DNA of 64,000 nucleotides from Defluviitaleaceae bacterium. GTDB taxonomy: Bacteria; Bacillota; Clostridia; Lachnospirales; WQUN01. Below, in pieces: positions 1-11,211 of this stretch; the stretch's first letter is position 1, and each line of letters begins with the position of its first letter. The DNA lies in the NCBI GenBank assembly GCA_009781755.1, contig WQVD01000008.1:19901-83900 (forward strand). Direction: 5' to 3'. The position numbers and the translations under genes were made by a program. The notes beneath the pieces were generated by a model. It was not told the origin of the DNA. It saw only the letters and a list, made by a program, of their open reading frames with translations, and did no database searches.

Positions 1-2033
1 TCGAAATCCCCAAGACCTTCTCCGGCAAGGAGCACGAACACAAGAAAAATGAAATCGTGCGCGTCCTACACACCAAGCGCGAAGAAATGATCAAGCACAT
101 GACTGCGGAAGCGCACCAGCAAAACTTTGGCGTCAAAAACACGAACAGCGGCATTTATTTTTTGCCCATCGTGGACGGCGAAGTGATAAATGAAGAGCAA
201 TTCGACGCTTTGACGCAGGAGCAGCGCGATGCGATATCCAAAAATTCCGAAGTCATTCAAAAACGCGCCGCCGAAGTCATGCGCCTGATCAAAGACCACG
301 AAAAAATCACGAAAAAAGACGTGGAAGAGTTGGAATATGCGCTGGGTTTGTTCACCGTGGGGCGTTACATGAACGCGCTTATCGAATCCTTCGGCGACGA
401 ACCCGCCGTGTTGGAGTATTTGAAGGCCGTAAAAGAGGACATTCTTGAAAATTTGGCCGACTTTGTGAACGAGGAGTCTGAAGAGGACGCCGAGGCCATG
501 CAGGCATTTCTCCCGTGGTACAGCAAAAAAACGGGCGAGGATTTCATGACCAAGTACCGCATTAATCTGCTGACCGATAACACCGACCAGCGCGGCGCGC
601 CCGTTATTGTGGATTACAATCCCGGCTACACGCACCTCGTGGGCGAAGTGGAATACGACAACGAATTCGGTAATTTCTCCACCGATTTTATGAAAATCAA
701 GCCCGGTTTATTGCACCGTGCCAACGGCGGCTATCTTATATTGCAAGCACAAGATGTATTGTCCGGCCCGCACGCGTGGGAGTCGCTGCGCCGTGCGCTC
801 GTCACACAAAAAATCGTTACCGAACCCCTGCGCGAATACAACACCGGCGTGGCCATGTCCGGCATCAAGCCCGAACCTATTGACTTGAACGTGAAGGTCA
901 TTCTCATCGGCGGCAGTTACTACTATCACATCCTGCACGCCTACGACGATTACTTTGAAAAACTCTTCAAAGTCCGCGTGGATTTTGATTATGAAATGAA
1001 GCTGAACGACGAAAATCGGACGGAAATCGCAAAGTTTGTCCACCGGTTTGCCGCGCAGAAAGACGAAGGGCTGCGCTTTCCCTTTAACGACGATGCCATC
1101 GCCGCAGTCATTGAATACGCCACCCGCTTGGCCGAGCGGCAAGACAAACTCACCACGCGCTTCAACCGCCTAACCGACCTACTGGCCGAAGCCACTGCAT
1201 TGGCTGCCGCCGAAGTCAGCGCATTCGAAATAACGCAAGTCCACATCCGCGATGCCATCACCGCACGCGAGTACCGCGTCAATATGTATGAAGAAAAAAT
1301 TGCCGAACGCTACGCCGAGGATGCCATCCTCCTGTCTACCGAAGGCACCAAAGTTGGGCAAATCAACGGCCTGGCCGTCCTAGACACCGGCGAGCATGCT
1401 TTCGCCGTGGCATCGCGCATCACCGCCACCGCCTACATGGGCAAGTCCGGCGTCGTCAACATCGAAAAAGAGGCCAATCTCTCCGGCGAAATTCATGACA
1501 AGGGCGTGCAGGTACTTTGCGGTTATCTCGGCCAGACTTACGCCCAGGATTTCCCACTCTCCCTGTCCTGCCGCATCGCTTTCGAGCAAAATTATGGCGG
1601 CGTAGACGGCGACAGCGCTTCCTCCACTGAGCTGTACGCCATTATCTCCGCCCTGTCCGGCTTGCCCGTGCGCCAAGACATTGCCGTAACTGGTTCCATC
1701 AACCAACACGGCGAAATCCAACCCATAGGCGGCGCGACGCTCAAAATCGAGGGTTTCTTCGACCTATGCAAAAAGCGCGGCCTTACCGGTCAGCAAGGCG
1801 TCATCATGCCGTCAAGGAATATTCGCGATTTGGTGCTCAAGGATGAGGTCGTCGAAGCCGTGCGCGATGGGTTGTTTCATATATATCCCATCGCCCACGT
1901 AGACGAGGGGCTGGAGATATTGTTGCAAACCGAAGCGGGCACGGCGGCGCAGCATACCCACGAGACGGTGCACGGGAAGGTCTATCGGAAACTGCGGACG
2001 TACCATCGACGGGCGATGAAGGGTGAGGGTTGA
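1..2033 (+). CDS. Lon-like ATP-dependent protease (LonB/YcbZ type), 5' end cut by window edge
   Basis: The frame is open from base 3, so the gene starts upstream and about 676 residues are visible. The middle carries the HRANGGYLIL signature (bp 711-740) of the AAA_32/LonB-like ATPase core, around its Walker B strand. The Walker A motif is not visible and should lie upstream. The C-terminal third is an S16 Lon protease domain: the catalytic Ser is in GDSAS (codon 1614-1616) and the catalytic Lys is in TLKIEGFF (codon 1743-1745), giving an intact Ser-Lys dyad. Known role of the family: ATP-driven degradation of damaged or regulatory proteins in the cytoplasm. It precedes the heat-shock operon but is separated by 577 bp of repeats and a new promoter, so it is probably a separate transcript. 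A GTG at 57 is internal, not the start. Confidence 0.9.
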   Translation, partial: EIPKTFSGKEHEHKKNEIVRVLHTKREEMIKHMTAEAHQQNFGVKNTNSGIYFLPIVDGEVINEEQFDALTQEQRDAISKNSEVIQKRAAEVMRLIKDHEKITKKDVEELEYALGLFTVGRYMNALIESFGDEPAVLEYLKAVKEDILENLADFVNEESEEDAEAMQAFLPWYSKKTGEDFMTKYRINLLTDNTDQRGAPVIVDYNPGYTHLVGEVEYDNEFGNFSTDFMKIKPGLLHRANGGYLILQAQDVLSGPHAWESLRRALVTQKIVTEPLREYNTGVAMSGIKPEPIDLNVKVILIGGSYYYHILHAYDDYFEKLFKVRVDFDYEMKLNDENRTEIAKFVHRFAAQKDEGLRFPFNDDAIAAVIEYATRLAERQDKLTTRFNRLTDLLAEATALAAAEVSAFEITQVHIRDAITAREYRVNMYEEKIAERYAEDAILLSTEGTKVGQINGLAVLDTGEHAFAVASRITATAYMGKSGVVNIEKEANLSGEIHDKGVQVLCGYLGQTYAQDFPLSLSCRIAFEQNYGGVDGDSASSTELYAIISALSGLPVRQDIAVTGSINQHGEIQPIGGATLKIEGFFDLCKKRGLTGQQGVIMPSRNIRDLVLKDEVVEAVRDGLFHIYPIAHVDEGLEILLQTEAGTAAQHTHETVHGKVYRKLRTYHRRAMKGEG

Positions 2034-2050
2034 TGGTGGCCGAGAATAAA

Positions 2051-2207
2051 AGATTAAGATCAAATGATTAAGACCCTGGGCGCTGCCCAAACCCGCGAGG
2101 GAACGCGTCCTTCGGACCCAGGGCGCATTCGCGCCCGCGCTAAACGCCTGCCACTGGCAGGCAGCGCCCCTCGACCCCGCTTTGGGCGTCGCTCCTACTC
2201 AATCATG
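2051..2207 (+). repeat. GC-rich dispersed repeat, copy 1 (with internal insertion)
   Basis: It begins 17 bp after the protease stop codon. It shares the core AAGACC-TGGGCGCTGCCCAAAC-CCGCGAGGGA and the tail CCTCGACCCCGC with copies at 2346-2430, 39653-39765, 39841-39936 and 47311-47402. Unlike the others, it has about 60 extra bases of nested GC-rich hairpins between core and tail. Confidence 0.8.
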
Positions 2208-2223
2208 GCTAGGGTAAAAATCC

Positions 2224-2248
2224 AGTTGGTTCCAATTTGGGGCCAACT
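2224..2248. repeat. 25-bp palindrome, AGTTGG class
   Basis: Arms AGTTGG...CCAACT with a central TCCAATTTGGGG-type stem. It is one of six elements of exactly 25 bp in the window. Confidence 0.7.
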
Positions 2249-2273
2249 CAAAAAGCGAATTTGTTTAAATTCC

Positions 2274-2298
2274 AACCGGTGGCAATTTGCCACCGGTT
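2274..2298. repeat. 25-bp palindrome, AACCGG class
   Basis: Arms AACCGGTGGCAA and TTGCCACCGGTT form a perfect 12-bp stem around one base. It is followed by GTTTTTATT, so it may also terminate transcription. Confidence 0.8.
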
Positions 2299-2345
2299 GT
2301 TTTTATTCAAAATTATCCTTGCCAATAACTGCGTTGCGGTAGCAA

Positions 2346-2430
2346 AACAGGGGTCAAGGGGCGAGTCGCCCCTTGCGGGTCTGGGCAGCGCCCAGGGTCT
2401 TGATCTTGGCTGCGACCTTGATCTTGCTCT
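2346..2430 (-). repeat. GC-rich dispersed repeat, copy 2
   Basis: Read on the minus strand it gives the same GATCAAGACCCTGGGCGC core followed by CCCGCAAGGGGCGACTCGCC, a variant stem-loop tail. It is inverted relative to copy 1. Confidence 0.75.
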
Positions 2431-2477
2431 TAGCCGCGATTATAACCGCCACCACGCAATAAAATTTCTAAAACCTA

Positions 2478-2506
2478 TTGACAACACCCACCCACGATGC
2501 TATTCT
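2478..2506 (+). promoter_or_regulatory. hrcA operon promoter (sigma-A type)
   Basis: The -35 box TTGACA (2478-2483) is perfect. After a 17-bp spacer comes TATTCT (2501-2506). The CIRCE operator starts 8 bp downstream, the expected arrangement for HrcA repression. Confidence 0.85.
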
Positions 2507-2514
2507 CTCCACCG

Positions 2515-2541
2515 TTAGCACTCGAAGCGAATGAGTGCTAA
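2515..2541 (+). promoter_or_regulatory. CIRCE operator (HrcA binding site)
   Basis: TTAGCACTC (2515-2523), nine spacer bases, then GAGTGCTAA (2533-2541): a perfect match to the CIRCE consensus. HrcA, encoded 70 bp downstream, is known to bind this element and repress the operon until heat or protein misfolding inactivates it. Confidence 0.97.
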
Positions 2542-2610
2542 CAAGACGGACGCCAACATCAAAGCCGCCAACACCACAGCCACCAACACCGCGCAAAGGG
2601 GGAACGCGCC

Positions 2611-3636
2611 ATGGACTTAACCGAACGCAAGTTAAAAATCCTCGAAGCCATCGTCAACGACTATATCCACACGGCCGAACCCATCGGCTCGCGCACGATT
2701 GCCAAGAAGTACGGCATGGGCATCAGCTCCGCTACGATTCGCAATGAGATGAGCGACTTGGAAGATTTGGGGCTTATCGCCCAGCTGCATACTTCCAGCG
2801 GACGCATCCCTTCGCAAAAAGGCTATCGTTTTTATGTAGACCGGATGATGCACGAGCAGCCCCTGGCGGGCGAAGAAGCGCTCTTCTTGCAAGGCATGAT
2901 CCGCCAAAACATCAACCAAATTGAATTTATGATGCAAGAAACAGCCAAGGCGCTGTCGCGTCTCACGCGCTGCCCGGCTATCGTCAGCGAACCCTATTTA
3001 AAAAAAACGCGCATCAAGCACTTGCAACTCGTACCCGTGGACGAACGCGCCCTGCTGCTGGTGCTCATCACCGACACAAAAGCGGTCAAAAATCAAGTCG
3101 TCACGCTACCGGAAGCACCCGGTTATGAAGCGCTCAACCGCCTGACCATCATCCTCAACGCCCAACTCCACGGCAAAACTGTCCGCGAAATCGACCGCCC
3201 CTGCATTGAGAAGTTATTGGAATTTTTCGGCGGGCAAGCACACATCCTCATGCCGATTTTGGGCATCATAGCATCCATGATACAAGCCGAAGACGATGTG
3301 CGTGTTTTTACCAGCGGTGCCAAAAACATCCTCGCTTTCCCGGAATTCGCCGACCGCGAAAAAGCCAACGCCATTTTCCAAGCCTTGGAAGAGCGCGAAT
3401 CGCTCATGACCTTATTGGCACCACTCACAGGCATACAAATCATCATCGGCGATGAAAACGACAACGATTGGCTCAAGGACTGCTCCCTCGTCCGCGCCGG
3501 ATACAGCATTGACAATCAGAGCATCGGCACCATTGCCATCATCGGCCCCACGCGGCTCGACTACGCCAAAGCCGTGTCCGTGCTTACCGGTGTGTCACAA
3601 AATATACAACGGGTCATCACCGCCCTTGCACATTAA
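2611..3636 (+). CDS. hrcA: Heat-inducible transcription repressor HrcA
   Basis: 341 residues, the normal family length. The N-terminal winged-helix domain (about residues 1-100) includes YIHTAEPIGSRTIAKK and the SSATIRNEMSDLEDLG recognition region; the rest is the HrcA dimerisation/GAF-like domain. The ATG follows the purine-rich AAAGGGGGA. It is first in the operon, directly downstream of a perfect CIRCE, so it is autoregulated. Its known role is to repress grpE-dnaK-dnaJ (and often groESL), with GroEL needed for its active fold. It is followed at 17 bp by grpE. Confidence 0.97.
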   Translation: MDLTERKLKILEAIVNDYIHTAEPIGSRTIAKKYGMGISSATIRNEMSDLEDLGLIAQLHTSSGRIPSQKGYRFYVDRMMHEQPLAGEEALFLQGMIRQNINQIEFMMQETAKALSRLTRCPAIVSEPYLKKTRIKHLQLVPVDERALLLVLITDTKAVKNQVVTLPEAPGYEALNRLTIILNAQLHGKTVREIDRPCIEKLLEFFGGQAHILMPILGIIASMIQAEDDVRVFTSGAKNILAFPEFADREKANAIFQALEERESLMTLLAPLTGIQIIIGDENDNDWLKDCSLVRAGYSIDNQSIGTIAIIGPTRLDYAKAVSVLTGVSQNIQRVITALAH

Positions 3637-3653
3637 ACCCTCGGAGGAACACC

Positions 3654-4190
3654 ATGAGAAAAAAGAAGAAAAACAAAGCGCAAGAAACAACGCCCGAAAT
3701 TCTGCCAACCATCGAGCAAGAGGCTGCCGAAGCGCTGGAGGATATTTCCAACAATTTCGAAACCCTCTACAAGGAAACCCTCGACCGTTACACCCGCAAT
3801 TTGGCCGAATTCGATAACTTCCGCAAGCGCAGCATCAAGGAAAAAGCCGCCCAATACGATGACGGCGTGCGCGCATCCGCAGAAAAGCTCCTACCCCTCA
3901 TCGACAACTTCGAGCGCGCCATGGCTTCCGGCGAAAAGACCCACGCCGAAGATAGCTTCTACCAAGGCATCTCGCTCATCGCGCGCCAATTCACTGCCTA
4001 CCTCACCGATCAAGGCATCACCGAAATCCCCGCCGACCCCGGCATTGACTTTGATCCCAACTTACACAACGCCGTCGCCCACACCCAAGACGATAACTTC
4101 GGCTCCAATCAAATTTCTGATGTCTTGCAAAAAGGTTATATCCACAAGGAAAAAGTCTTGCGACACAGTATGGTACGCGTGGCAAATTAA
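3654..4190 (+). CDS. grpE: Nucleotide exchange factor GrpE
   Basis: 178 residues. The acidic, lysine-rich N-terminus leads into a long helix ending in YKETLDRYTRNLAEFDNFRK, the typical GrpE dimerisation helix. The C-terminal beta domain has the LYDQGIT-like and EEVLQKGY-like signatures (here VLQKGYIHKEKVLR and SMVRVAN). It promotes ADP release from DnaK in the cytoplasm. A GGAGG site lies 8 bp before the ATG. It is part of the CIRCE-controlled operon, but the usual next gene, dnaK, is displaced by 575 bp by an inserted two-gene module. Confidence 0.96.
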   Translation: MRKKKKNKAQETTPEILPTIEQEAAEALEDISNNFETLYKETLDRYTRNLAEFDNFRKRSIKEKAAQYDDGVRASAEKLLPLIDNFERAMASGEKTHAEDSFYQGISLIARQFTAYLTDQGITEIPADPGIDFDPNLHNAVAHTQDDNFGSNQISDVLQKGYIHKEKVLRHSMVRVAN

Positions 4191-4205
4191 AGGAGGCGCA
4201 TAAAT

Positions 4206-4467
4206 ATGATGTTCCCCTACATCACCCTCGCCGAAGAAACCGAAGTCACCCACTCGCAATTATTATCGCGCAACAATCAGCAAGAAATAGAAGTCCACTT
4301 CGAACGCCCCACCGACGACGGATTCAACGAAGCGCGATGTATATTGCCTTCGTACAAATGGATTTCCCAAATAGGGTATACGAACGACGAAGTCGCATCA
4401 TTCACGCAATTTTTACACAACAACGCGCACTTGCTATTCAAGTATGCCGAAACGGGCGGATTAAAAA

Positions 4468-4475
<8 letters not shown>
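4206..4475 (+). CDS. Small protein of a DUF4160-linked pair (DUF2442-like partner, tentative)
   Basis: 89 residues with GGAGG upstream, starting 15 bp after grpE. I do not firmly recognise the family. Its size, the line ILPSYKWISQIGYTNDEVASF, and its overlap with a DUF4160 gene fit the small partner that often accompanies DUF4160 proteins (usually DUF2442 or similar). It has no signal peptide or membrane segment. Its place between grpE and dnaK means it should be transcribed with the heat-shock operon. Such pairs are sometimes suspected toxin-antitoxin modules, but nothing in the sequence proves that. Confidence 0.6.
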
Positions 4476-6628
<2,153 letters not shown>

Positions 6629-6656
6629 AAACGTTATGTAAAAATACCCCACATCG

Positions 6657-6686
6657 AAAAGTGTACCATAACCTTGGTACACTTTT
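6657..6686 (+). terminator. Hairpin after dnaK (partial terminator)
   Basis: An 11-bp perfect stem (AAAAGTGTACC / GGTACACTTTT) with an 8-base loop, 28 bp after dnaK. The T-run is only inside the stem, so some transcription may continue into the next genes. This would give dnaK more message than dnaJ. Confidence 0.7.
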
Positions 6687-6732
6687 CGGCGGGTGTGCAC
6701 GGCACGAATACATATTTATTTAGGAGGAATTT

Positions 6733-7236
6733 ATGAATGTTGTGAAAGCACTCCGCATCGCCGCGTTATGCGTTGGTATTTTCGGTTTAATTTTCGTGGC
6801 TACAGGCGTGGGTATTTATATTGGCCTGCACCGGCCCGAAACGCGCGACTTGCGCATCGCACAAAATGAAAATTATCCCATGCATACTGCCATCGTCACA
6901 AATTATGCGCAAACGAATACCACTGTTAATAACGAACGCATGTACCGGGTGACCTTTGCATGGGATGGCTTGACCGCGCAAACAGGTGCGCGTTATACCC
7001 AACGGCAAGCGCAAGCATTGGTGGGTACAAATTTAATGATACGCGTCAACCATGAAGGGCGCGCCGTGCCCGCTAACTTTGAACGCACGGTTTTGTCCAC
7101 ATTGGGCAACGTGTTTCTCTTTACCTTTGGTGGTATTGGCGTTGTGGCATGGGTGGTTGCCATCATTTTGTTTACGGTTGCGCGGCGCAAGAAGCGTTTA
7201 AACGGAGAAGATTTGAACGTGTACCGCACATTTTAG
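6733..7236 (+). CDS. Small two-helix membrane protein (DUF3592-like topology)
   Basis: 167 residues with TAGGAGGA before the ATG. Membrane segments lie at about residues 8-30 (IAALCVGIFGLIFVATGVGI) and 122-150 (NVFLFTFGGIGVVAWVVAII). Between them is a ~90-residue extracytoplasmic domain with MHTAIVTNYAQ and YRVTFAWDGL, resembling DUF3592 proteins in layout, though I cannot confirm the family. It ends in a short basic cytoplasmic tail. It sits between dnaK and dnaJ, where no membrane protein is normally found; a role in envelope stress is possible but unsupported. Confidence 0.7.
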   Translation: MNVVKALRIAALCVGIFGLIFVATGVGIYIGLHRPETRDLRIAQNENYPMHTAIVTNYAQTNTTVNNERMYRVTFAWDGLTAQTGARYTQRQAQALVGTNLMIRVNHEGRAVPANFERTVLSTLGNVFLFTFGGIGVVAWVVAIILFTVARRKKRLNGEDLNVYRTF

Positions 7237-7328
7237 TTGTGGTATCGTTTTTTTTCGCGTATATTAGGCGAGTTTTTGAGCAATACAAATTAGCGAACGA
7301 ATGTTAATCGCAGTATTTGGGGGAATAA

Positions 7329-8465
7329 ATGGCTGGCAAGCGTGATTTTTATGAAACATTAAATGTAAGCAAAGGCGCAAGCGATGACGAGATAAAAAAG
7401 GCGTATCGCAAGTTGGCGAAGCAGTACCATCCCGACGCCAACCCCGGCAACGACGCTGCCGAAGAAAAGTTTAAAGAAGTGAGCGAAGCCTACGGTGTAT
7501 TGAGCGATTCGGACAAGCGCCGTCAATACGATGCCGTGGGCCACGCAGCCTTTAACCAGCAAGGTGGTTATGGCGGCGGCTCCATGGACTTGAATGAAAT
7601 TTTCAGCCGATTTGGCGATATATTTGGCGGGGCGGATTTTTTTGGTATGGGCGGAAAGCGTAAAGCCGGGCCAAAGCGTGGCTCGGATTTGCAAATGCGC
7701 TTGAATATAAAATTTGAAGAAGCGGTATTTGGCACGATGCGCGAAGTCACGATCAACACTTACGAAACATGCCTGTCGTGCAAAGGCAGCGGTGCCAAGC
7801 CGGGCACCTTCGCGGATAATTGCACAAAGTGCGGCGGAAGCGGGTCGGAACGGGTTGTCCAGCAGACCATGCTGGGTTACATGACCAGCGTCGTCACCTG
7901 CAACGCTTGCCGTGGCGAAGGCAAAATAATAAAAGACCCCTGTACTTCTTGCCGCGGAGCAGGTCGTACCCGTGCCAACGTCAAACTGAACGTCAACATT
8001 CCCAAGGGCATCGACAACGGCCAGCAAGTACGCTTGCAAGGCAAAGGCGAATTCGGAGAAAAAGGCGGCCCTGCCGGTGATCTTTACATCATCGTGCAAG
8101 TTAATCCGCACAAAGTATTCACGCGCGAAGGGAATAATCTGCATATAGACATTCCCATCACCTTCGTGCAAGCAGCCATGGGTGATGAAATATCCGTGCC
8201 CATGCTGGACGGCTCTGTCGAGAAGCACAACCTCAAGGCAGGCACGCAGCCCGGCACGGTGGTAAACCTGCGCAACAAAGGCGTACCCAGCGTGCGCAAC
8301 AGCCGCAACTTTGGCGATTTGATCATCCGCTTTATCGTGACCGTGCCCACGGTAATGAACGAACGGCAGAAAGAACTGCTCATGACCTTCAGCGATGCGA
8401 TGGGCGACGATTACAAGAACCACAAGAAACGGTGGTTTGACAAAGTGAAATCCTATTTTATGTAA
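7329..8465 (+). CDS. dnaJ: Chaperone protein DnaJ (Hsp40, type I)
   Basis: 378 residues. The J domain has the HPD motif at residues 34-36 (YHPDANPG). A Gly/Phe-rich linker follows ([21 protein letters not shown]). Four zinc-binding repeats are [24 protein letters not shown] and CTSCRGAG. Two beta-barrel substrate domains complete the protein. GGGGGAA lies 8 bp before the ATG. DnaJ delivers unfolded clients to DnaK and stimulates its ATPase. All zinc ligands and HPD are intact. It ends the heat-shock cluster, with a clear terminator 31 bp downstream. Confidence 0.98.
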   Translation: MAGKRDFYETLNVSKGASDDEIKKAYRKLAKQYHPDANPGNDAAEEKFKEVSEAYGVLSDSDKRRQYDAVGHAAFNQQGGYGGGSMDLNEIFSRFGDIFGGADFFGMGGKRKAGPKRGSDLQMRLNIKFEEAVFGTMREVTINTYETCLSCKGSGAKPGTFADNCTKCGGSGSERVVQQTMLGYMTSVVTCNACRGEGKIIKDPCTSCRGAGRTRANVKLNVNIPKGIDNGQQVRLQGKGEFGEKGGPAGDLYIIVQVNPHKVFTREGNNLHIDIPITFVQAAMGDEISVPMLDGSVEKHNLKAGTQPGTVVNLRNKGVPSVRNSRNFGDLIIRFIVTVPTVMNERQKELLMTFSDAMGDDYKNHKKRWFDKVKSYFM

Positions 8466-8495
8466 GTGAAAGCCAAATAAATGTTAAAATATTGA

Positions 8496-8520
8496 AACCG
8501 CGCGTAGGCGCGGTTTTTTT
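8496..8520 (+). terminator. Rho-independent terminator after dnaJ
   Basis: Stem AACCGCGC (8496-8503) / GCGCGGTT (8508-8515), loop GTAG, followed by a run of T to 8520. Confidence 0.93.
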
Positions 8521-8852
8521 GTGACAATTTCCAATGGGTACTATATACGTGGTTATGCATATAAAAGTCGCATGGTTGCATAAAGTAAAAGGGTTGGCAA
8601 CCTGCAGCCTGCACACCGCGCATGTAACAGGATTGTAATGCAGGACAGGCTTTACTTGTCCGGGCACTGTAAGTATGCACAGCGTAAAGTCTTGAAATGT
8701 CGCATTAATTGTGCAAAAATACAGGTATAATTGGGCTTGTACCAGCATTTTCAATTAGACAAATTGCCCACGCTTGTGCTATAGTGCGCGGAACTTAAGG
8801 ACAGTGCCGTTTTGTAACTAAAAGCGGCAGACAAGTTAAGAGGAGGAAACGT
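8521..8852. other. Intergenic region upstream of oppA
   Basis: 332 bp without a credible gene. It contains small hairpins such as GGTTGGCAACC near 8592 and the opp promoter at its 3' end. I recognise no riboswitch. Confidence 0.6.
8756..8785 (+). promoter_or_regulatory. opp operon promoter
   Basis: TAGACA (8756-8761), an 18-bp spacer and TATAGT (8780-8785), each 5/6 to consensus. It lies 67 bp before the oppA start. Confidence 0.65.
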
Positions 8853-11048
8853 ATGAAAAAGCTATTGTTTTTAGTCGCATTGCTTGCTGCTTCCTTGTTC
8901 TTCATGGCGGCATGTAACAGAGACAACGACGACAACGGGTATGACCCCGGCCCCGGAACAGCAGCAACGACGGCTCCGGTTGCCAATGTACCTGACGCAA
9001 CCATGGCGCCCATCGACTCCCCGGATGCACCTGCAGGTGACCAAGTGCGTGGCAACTACGTTGTAGTACGCGCCACCATTTTGCCGGACAACAACATCGC
9101 TTGGGCAAACTGGGGTAATCCTGCTGTCAACGGCCAAATGCGTGACCTCATTTGGGGCGGCCGCGGTACCCTCGTAGCCAACATGTATGACGAACTTTTT
9201 GCCAACCCCTCTGTTATGGTAGGCGGTCAAATGCCGACCCGTACTGTGCTGGACAATGGCGACGTAAGATTCCACTTCCATATTTATACCACCAACGTGT
9301 TCTCCGATGGCACACCCATCACCGCAGAACATTATGCCGGCAACATTGCGTTCCTTATCAGCCCGCAATGGAATGCCGCTACCCCCGGCGGAAATACTGC
9401 CTTCATGGATATCTCTGGCCGCCTTGCATGGCTGGAAGGTGAAGCAAATGTGCTTACAGGCGTGCGCTTGTATGACGACGCTAACTTCTCTGTAACCATC
9501 CGCGCAGAAGGTTTCCCGATGATATGGGAAGACGCGGCGTTCGCCAGCTATGCCCCATTCCCGTTGTTTGCATTTGGTGTTGAAGCGCATGACGATGGCG
9601 AAGGTGTGTTCTTGACCGGCCCCGGCGGCGTTACGCTTACCAATGAAATGCTTAATATTGCTGTACACGGCGGCGAAATCAGCTATCGCGTAGACCAACG
9701 CGGTCTGTATGACGAAAATGACGAGCCTCTGATGGAAGAAGCATACGACGCAGACGGAGAACCCTTGTACCGCGCAATCAATGACGAAGATGGCGAACCC
9801 ACCGGCGAATATGAGCGCGTAATGGTGCGCGTAACCGAAGACTGGGTACGCGACGACCTGCCTCCCGTAGGCGGCGACGGCTTCCGCTTTGCACCTACCG
9901 TATTTGTAGGCCCCTACGTATTCCACTCTGTGGATACAGGCGCAGGCCATTTGCAAGTACAACGCAACCCGCGTTTTGGTTACACATGGGATAATTTCTC
10001 CCCCCGTATCGAATACATCATCTGGCGCGAAGTGCCCGACCCCACATTGGTTGATGCACTGGCAGCAGGCGAAGTACACATGACTGTAGGCCAAGGCCAA
10101 GGCCAAATTATCAACAATGCATTGGATATGCTGGTTGCCGGCGGCACCCACAACTTCACCAATTATGATCGCCCCGGTTACGGCTTGATCCAGTTCCACA
10201 CCGACACAGGCCCGACCCAATTCACCGCTGTACGCCAAGCTTTCAAATGGCTCATCGACCGCGATGTATTCGGCGAAATGTTTACCGAAGGTCATGGCTC
10301 TACCGCGCACGGCCCCTACGCCAACTCTTGGTGGTGGACGCAAGAAGCACGTGACGCAGGCATGTATGACCGCTTGATTATGTACACCTTGAACGTACCG
10401 ATGGCGATTTCCTTGTTGGAAGCCGATGGTTGGAACTACACCGCAGATGGCGAGCCCTTCGTAGGCCCCGGCCGTTGGAGTGATATGCACATCCGCCACA
10501 AATGGGTAGACGGCGAACTCATGCCCCTGCGCATCGACTGGGCAACCTTTACCTCACCCAACCGCATCACCGATATCATCAACGTCTTGTTGCCCGGCCC
10601 CATGGAAGAAGCAGGTTTCTACTTGAATGAAGTGCGTTATGCCGCACCGACTGCTTTGATGATGCGCCAAGGAGAAGCCGAAGGTGTGCGTTACAACATG
10701 TTCAACTTGGGTCTAACCTTTACAGGCGCATGGGCACCATGGCTTACCTTCTCTCCGGATAGCATCCCCGCCGGCAACTGGGGTCAAGTGGATATGCCAC
10801 ATGTTATGGAAGCTGCATACCGCATCCGTAACATCAACGACCCCACAGGCGATGGCCGTGCAGACTTTATCGAAGCCTTCATCGAATTCATGGTTGTCAT
10901 GAACTACGAAGTTACCATGATTCCCTTGTATGTAGACATTTGGTTTGACTTTGTACCTTATTGGCTGGGTGATTGGAACAACAACGCACTTTGGGGCTTC
11001 GCAGCCGCTATCCAACGTGCTTATGTAGACCAGTACGCGGTACGCTAG
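8853..11048 (+). CDS. oppA: Oligopeptide ABC transporter substrate-binding lipoprotein
   Basis: 731 residues, long for OppA/DppA (about 530-600). The N-terminal signal peptide ends in the lipobox FMAAC, with Cys21 as the lipid anchor. A low-complexity Asp/Thr/Ala-rich tether follows, then an SBP_bac_5 fold (LVANMYDELF, YTTNVFSDGTPIT, FTAVRQAFKWLIDRD). An inserted acidic segment at about residues 286-322 carries three DxDGEP-like units (DENDEPL, DADGEPL, DEDGEPT), unlike ordinary OppA; metal binding is possible but inferred. GAGGAGG precedes the ATG. It should capture peptides outside the membrane and deliver them to OppB/OppC. Confidence 0.93.
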   Translation: MKKLLFLVALLAASLFFMAACNRDNDDNGYDPGPGTAATTAPVANVPDATMAPIDSPDAPAGDQVRGNYVVVRATILPDNNIAWANWGNPAVNGQMRDLIWGGRGTLVANMYDELFANPSVMVGGQMPTRTVLDNGDVRFHFHIYTTNVFSDGTPITAEHYAGNIAFLISPQWNAATPGGNTAFMDISGRLAWLEGEANVLTGVRLYDDANFSVTIRAEGFPMIWEDAAFASYAPFPLFAFGVEAHDDGEGVFLTGPGGVTLTNEMLNIAVHGGEISYRVDQRGLYDENDEPLMEEAYDADGEPLYRAINDEDGEPTGEYERVMVRVTEDWVRDDLPPVGGDGFRFAPTVFVGPYVFHSVDTGAGHLQVQRNPRFGYTWDNFSPRIEYIIWREVPDPTLVDALAAGEVHMTVGQGQGQIINNALDMLVAGGTHNFTNYDRPGYGLIQFHTDTGPTQFTAVRQAFKWLIDRDVFGEMFTEGHGSTAHGPYANSWWWTQEARDAGMYDRLIMYTLNVPMAISLLEADGWNYTADGEPFVGPGRWSDMHIRHKWVDGELMPLRIDWATFTSPNRITDIINVLLPGPMEEAGFYLNEVRYAAPTALMMRQGEAEGVRYNMFNLGLTFTGAWAPWLTFSPDSIPAGNWGQVDMPHVMEAAYRIRNINDPTGDGRADFIEAFIEFMVVMNYEVTMIPLYVDIWFDFVPYWLGDWNNNALWGFAAAIQRAYVDQYAVR

Positions 11049-11127
11049 TATTAATTAATACCCGTAACACACAGTAGCATAAAAGATGGTGCACTTGTAA
11101 ATAACAAGTAAACTGATTATATTTATA

Positions 11128-11154
11128 GCCCTGCGGCATTTATTGTCGCAGGGC
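11128..11154 (+). promoter_or_regulatory. Intercistronic hairpin between oppA and oppB
   Basis: GCCCTGCG (11128-11135) pairs with CGCAGGGC (11147-11154) around an 11-base loop. There is no T-run, so it probably stabilises the oppA message or slows transcription, keeping the binding protein more abundant than the membrane parts. Confidence 0.6.
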
Positions 11155-11211
11155 ATATAAATATAACGACTTATACATAAAAACGCGTTTATCGCACCTA
11201 GGAGGCAGGGT

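Larger units (their letters stand above)
2034..2477. other. Repeat-filled intergenic region
   Basis: There is no credible gene here. The gap holds one copy of the ~85-bp GC-rich repeat on each strand (2051-2207 plus, 2346-2430 minus) and, between them, two 25-bp palindromes (2224-2248, 2274-2298). The second palindrome is followed by a T-rich stretch and could act as a terminator for the protease gene. Confidence 0.75.

Noticed and set aside
8871..10499. Long minus-strand open frame of 542 codons opposite oppA
   Set aside because: It is antisense to a clear OppA gene with lipobox and family motifs; the product is Cys/His/Arg-rich nonsense typical of a shadow frame in this GC-biased coding DNA.
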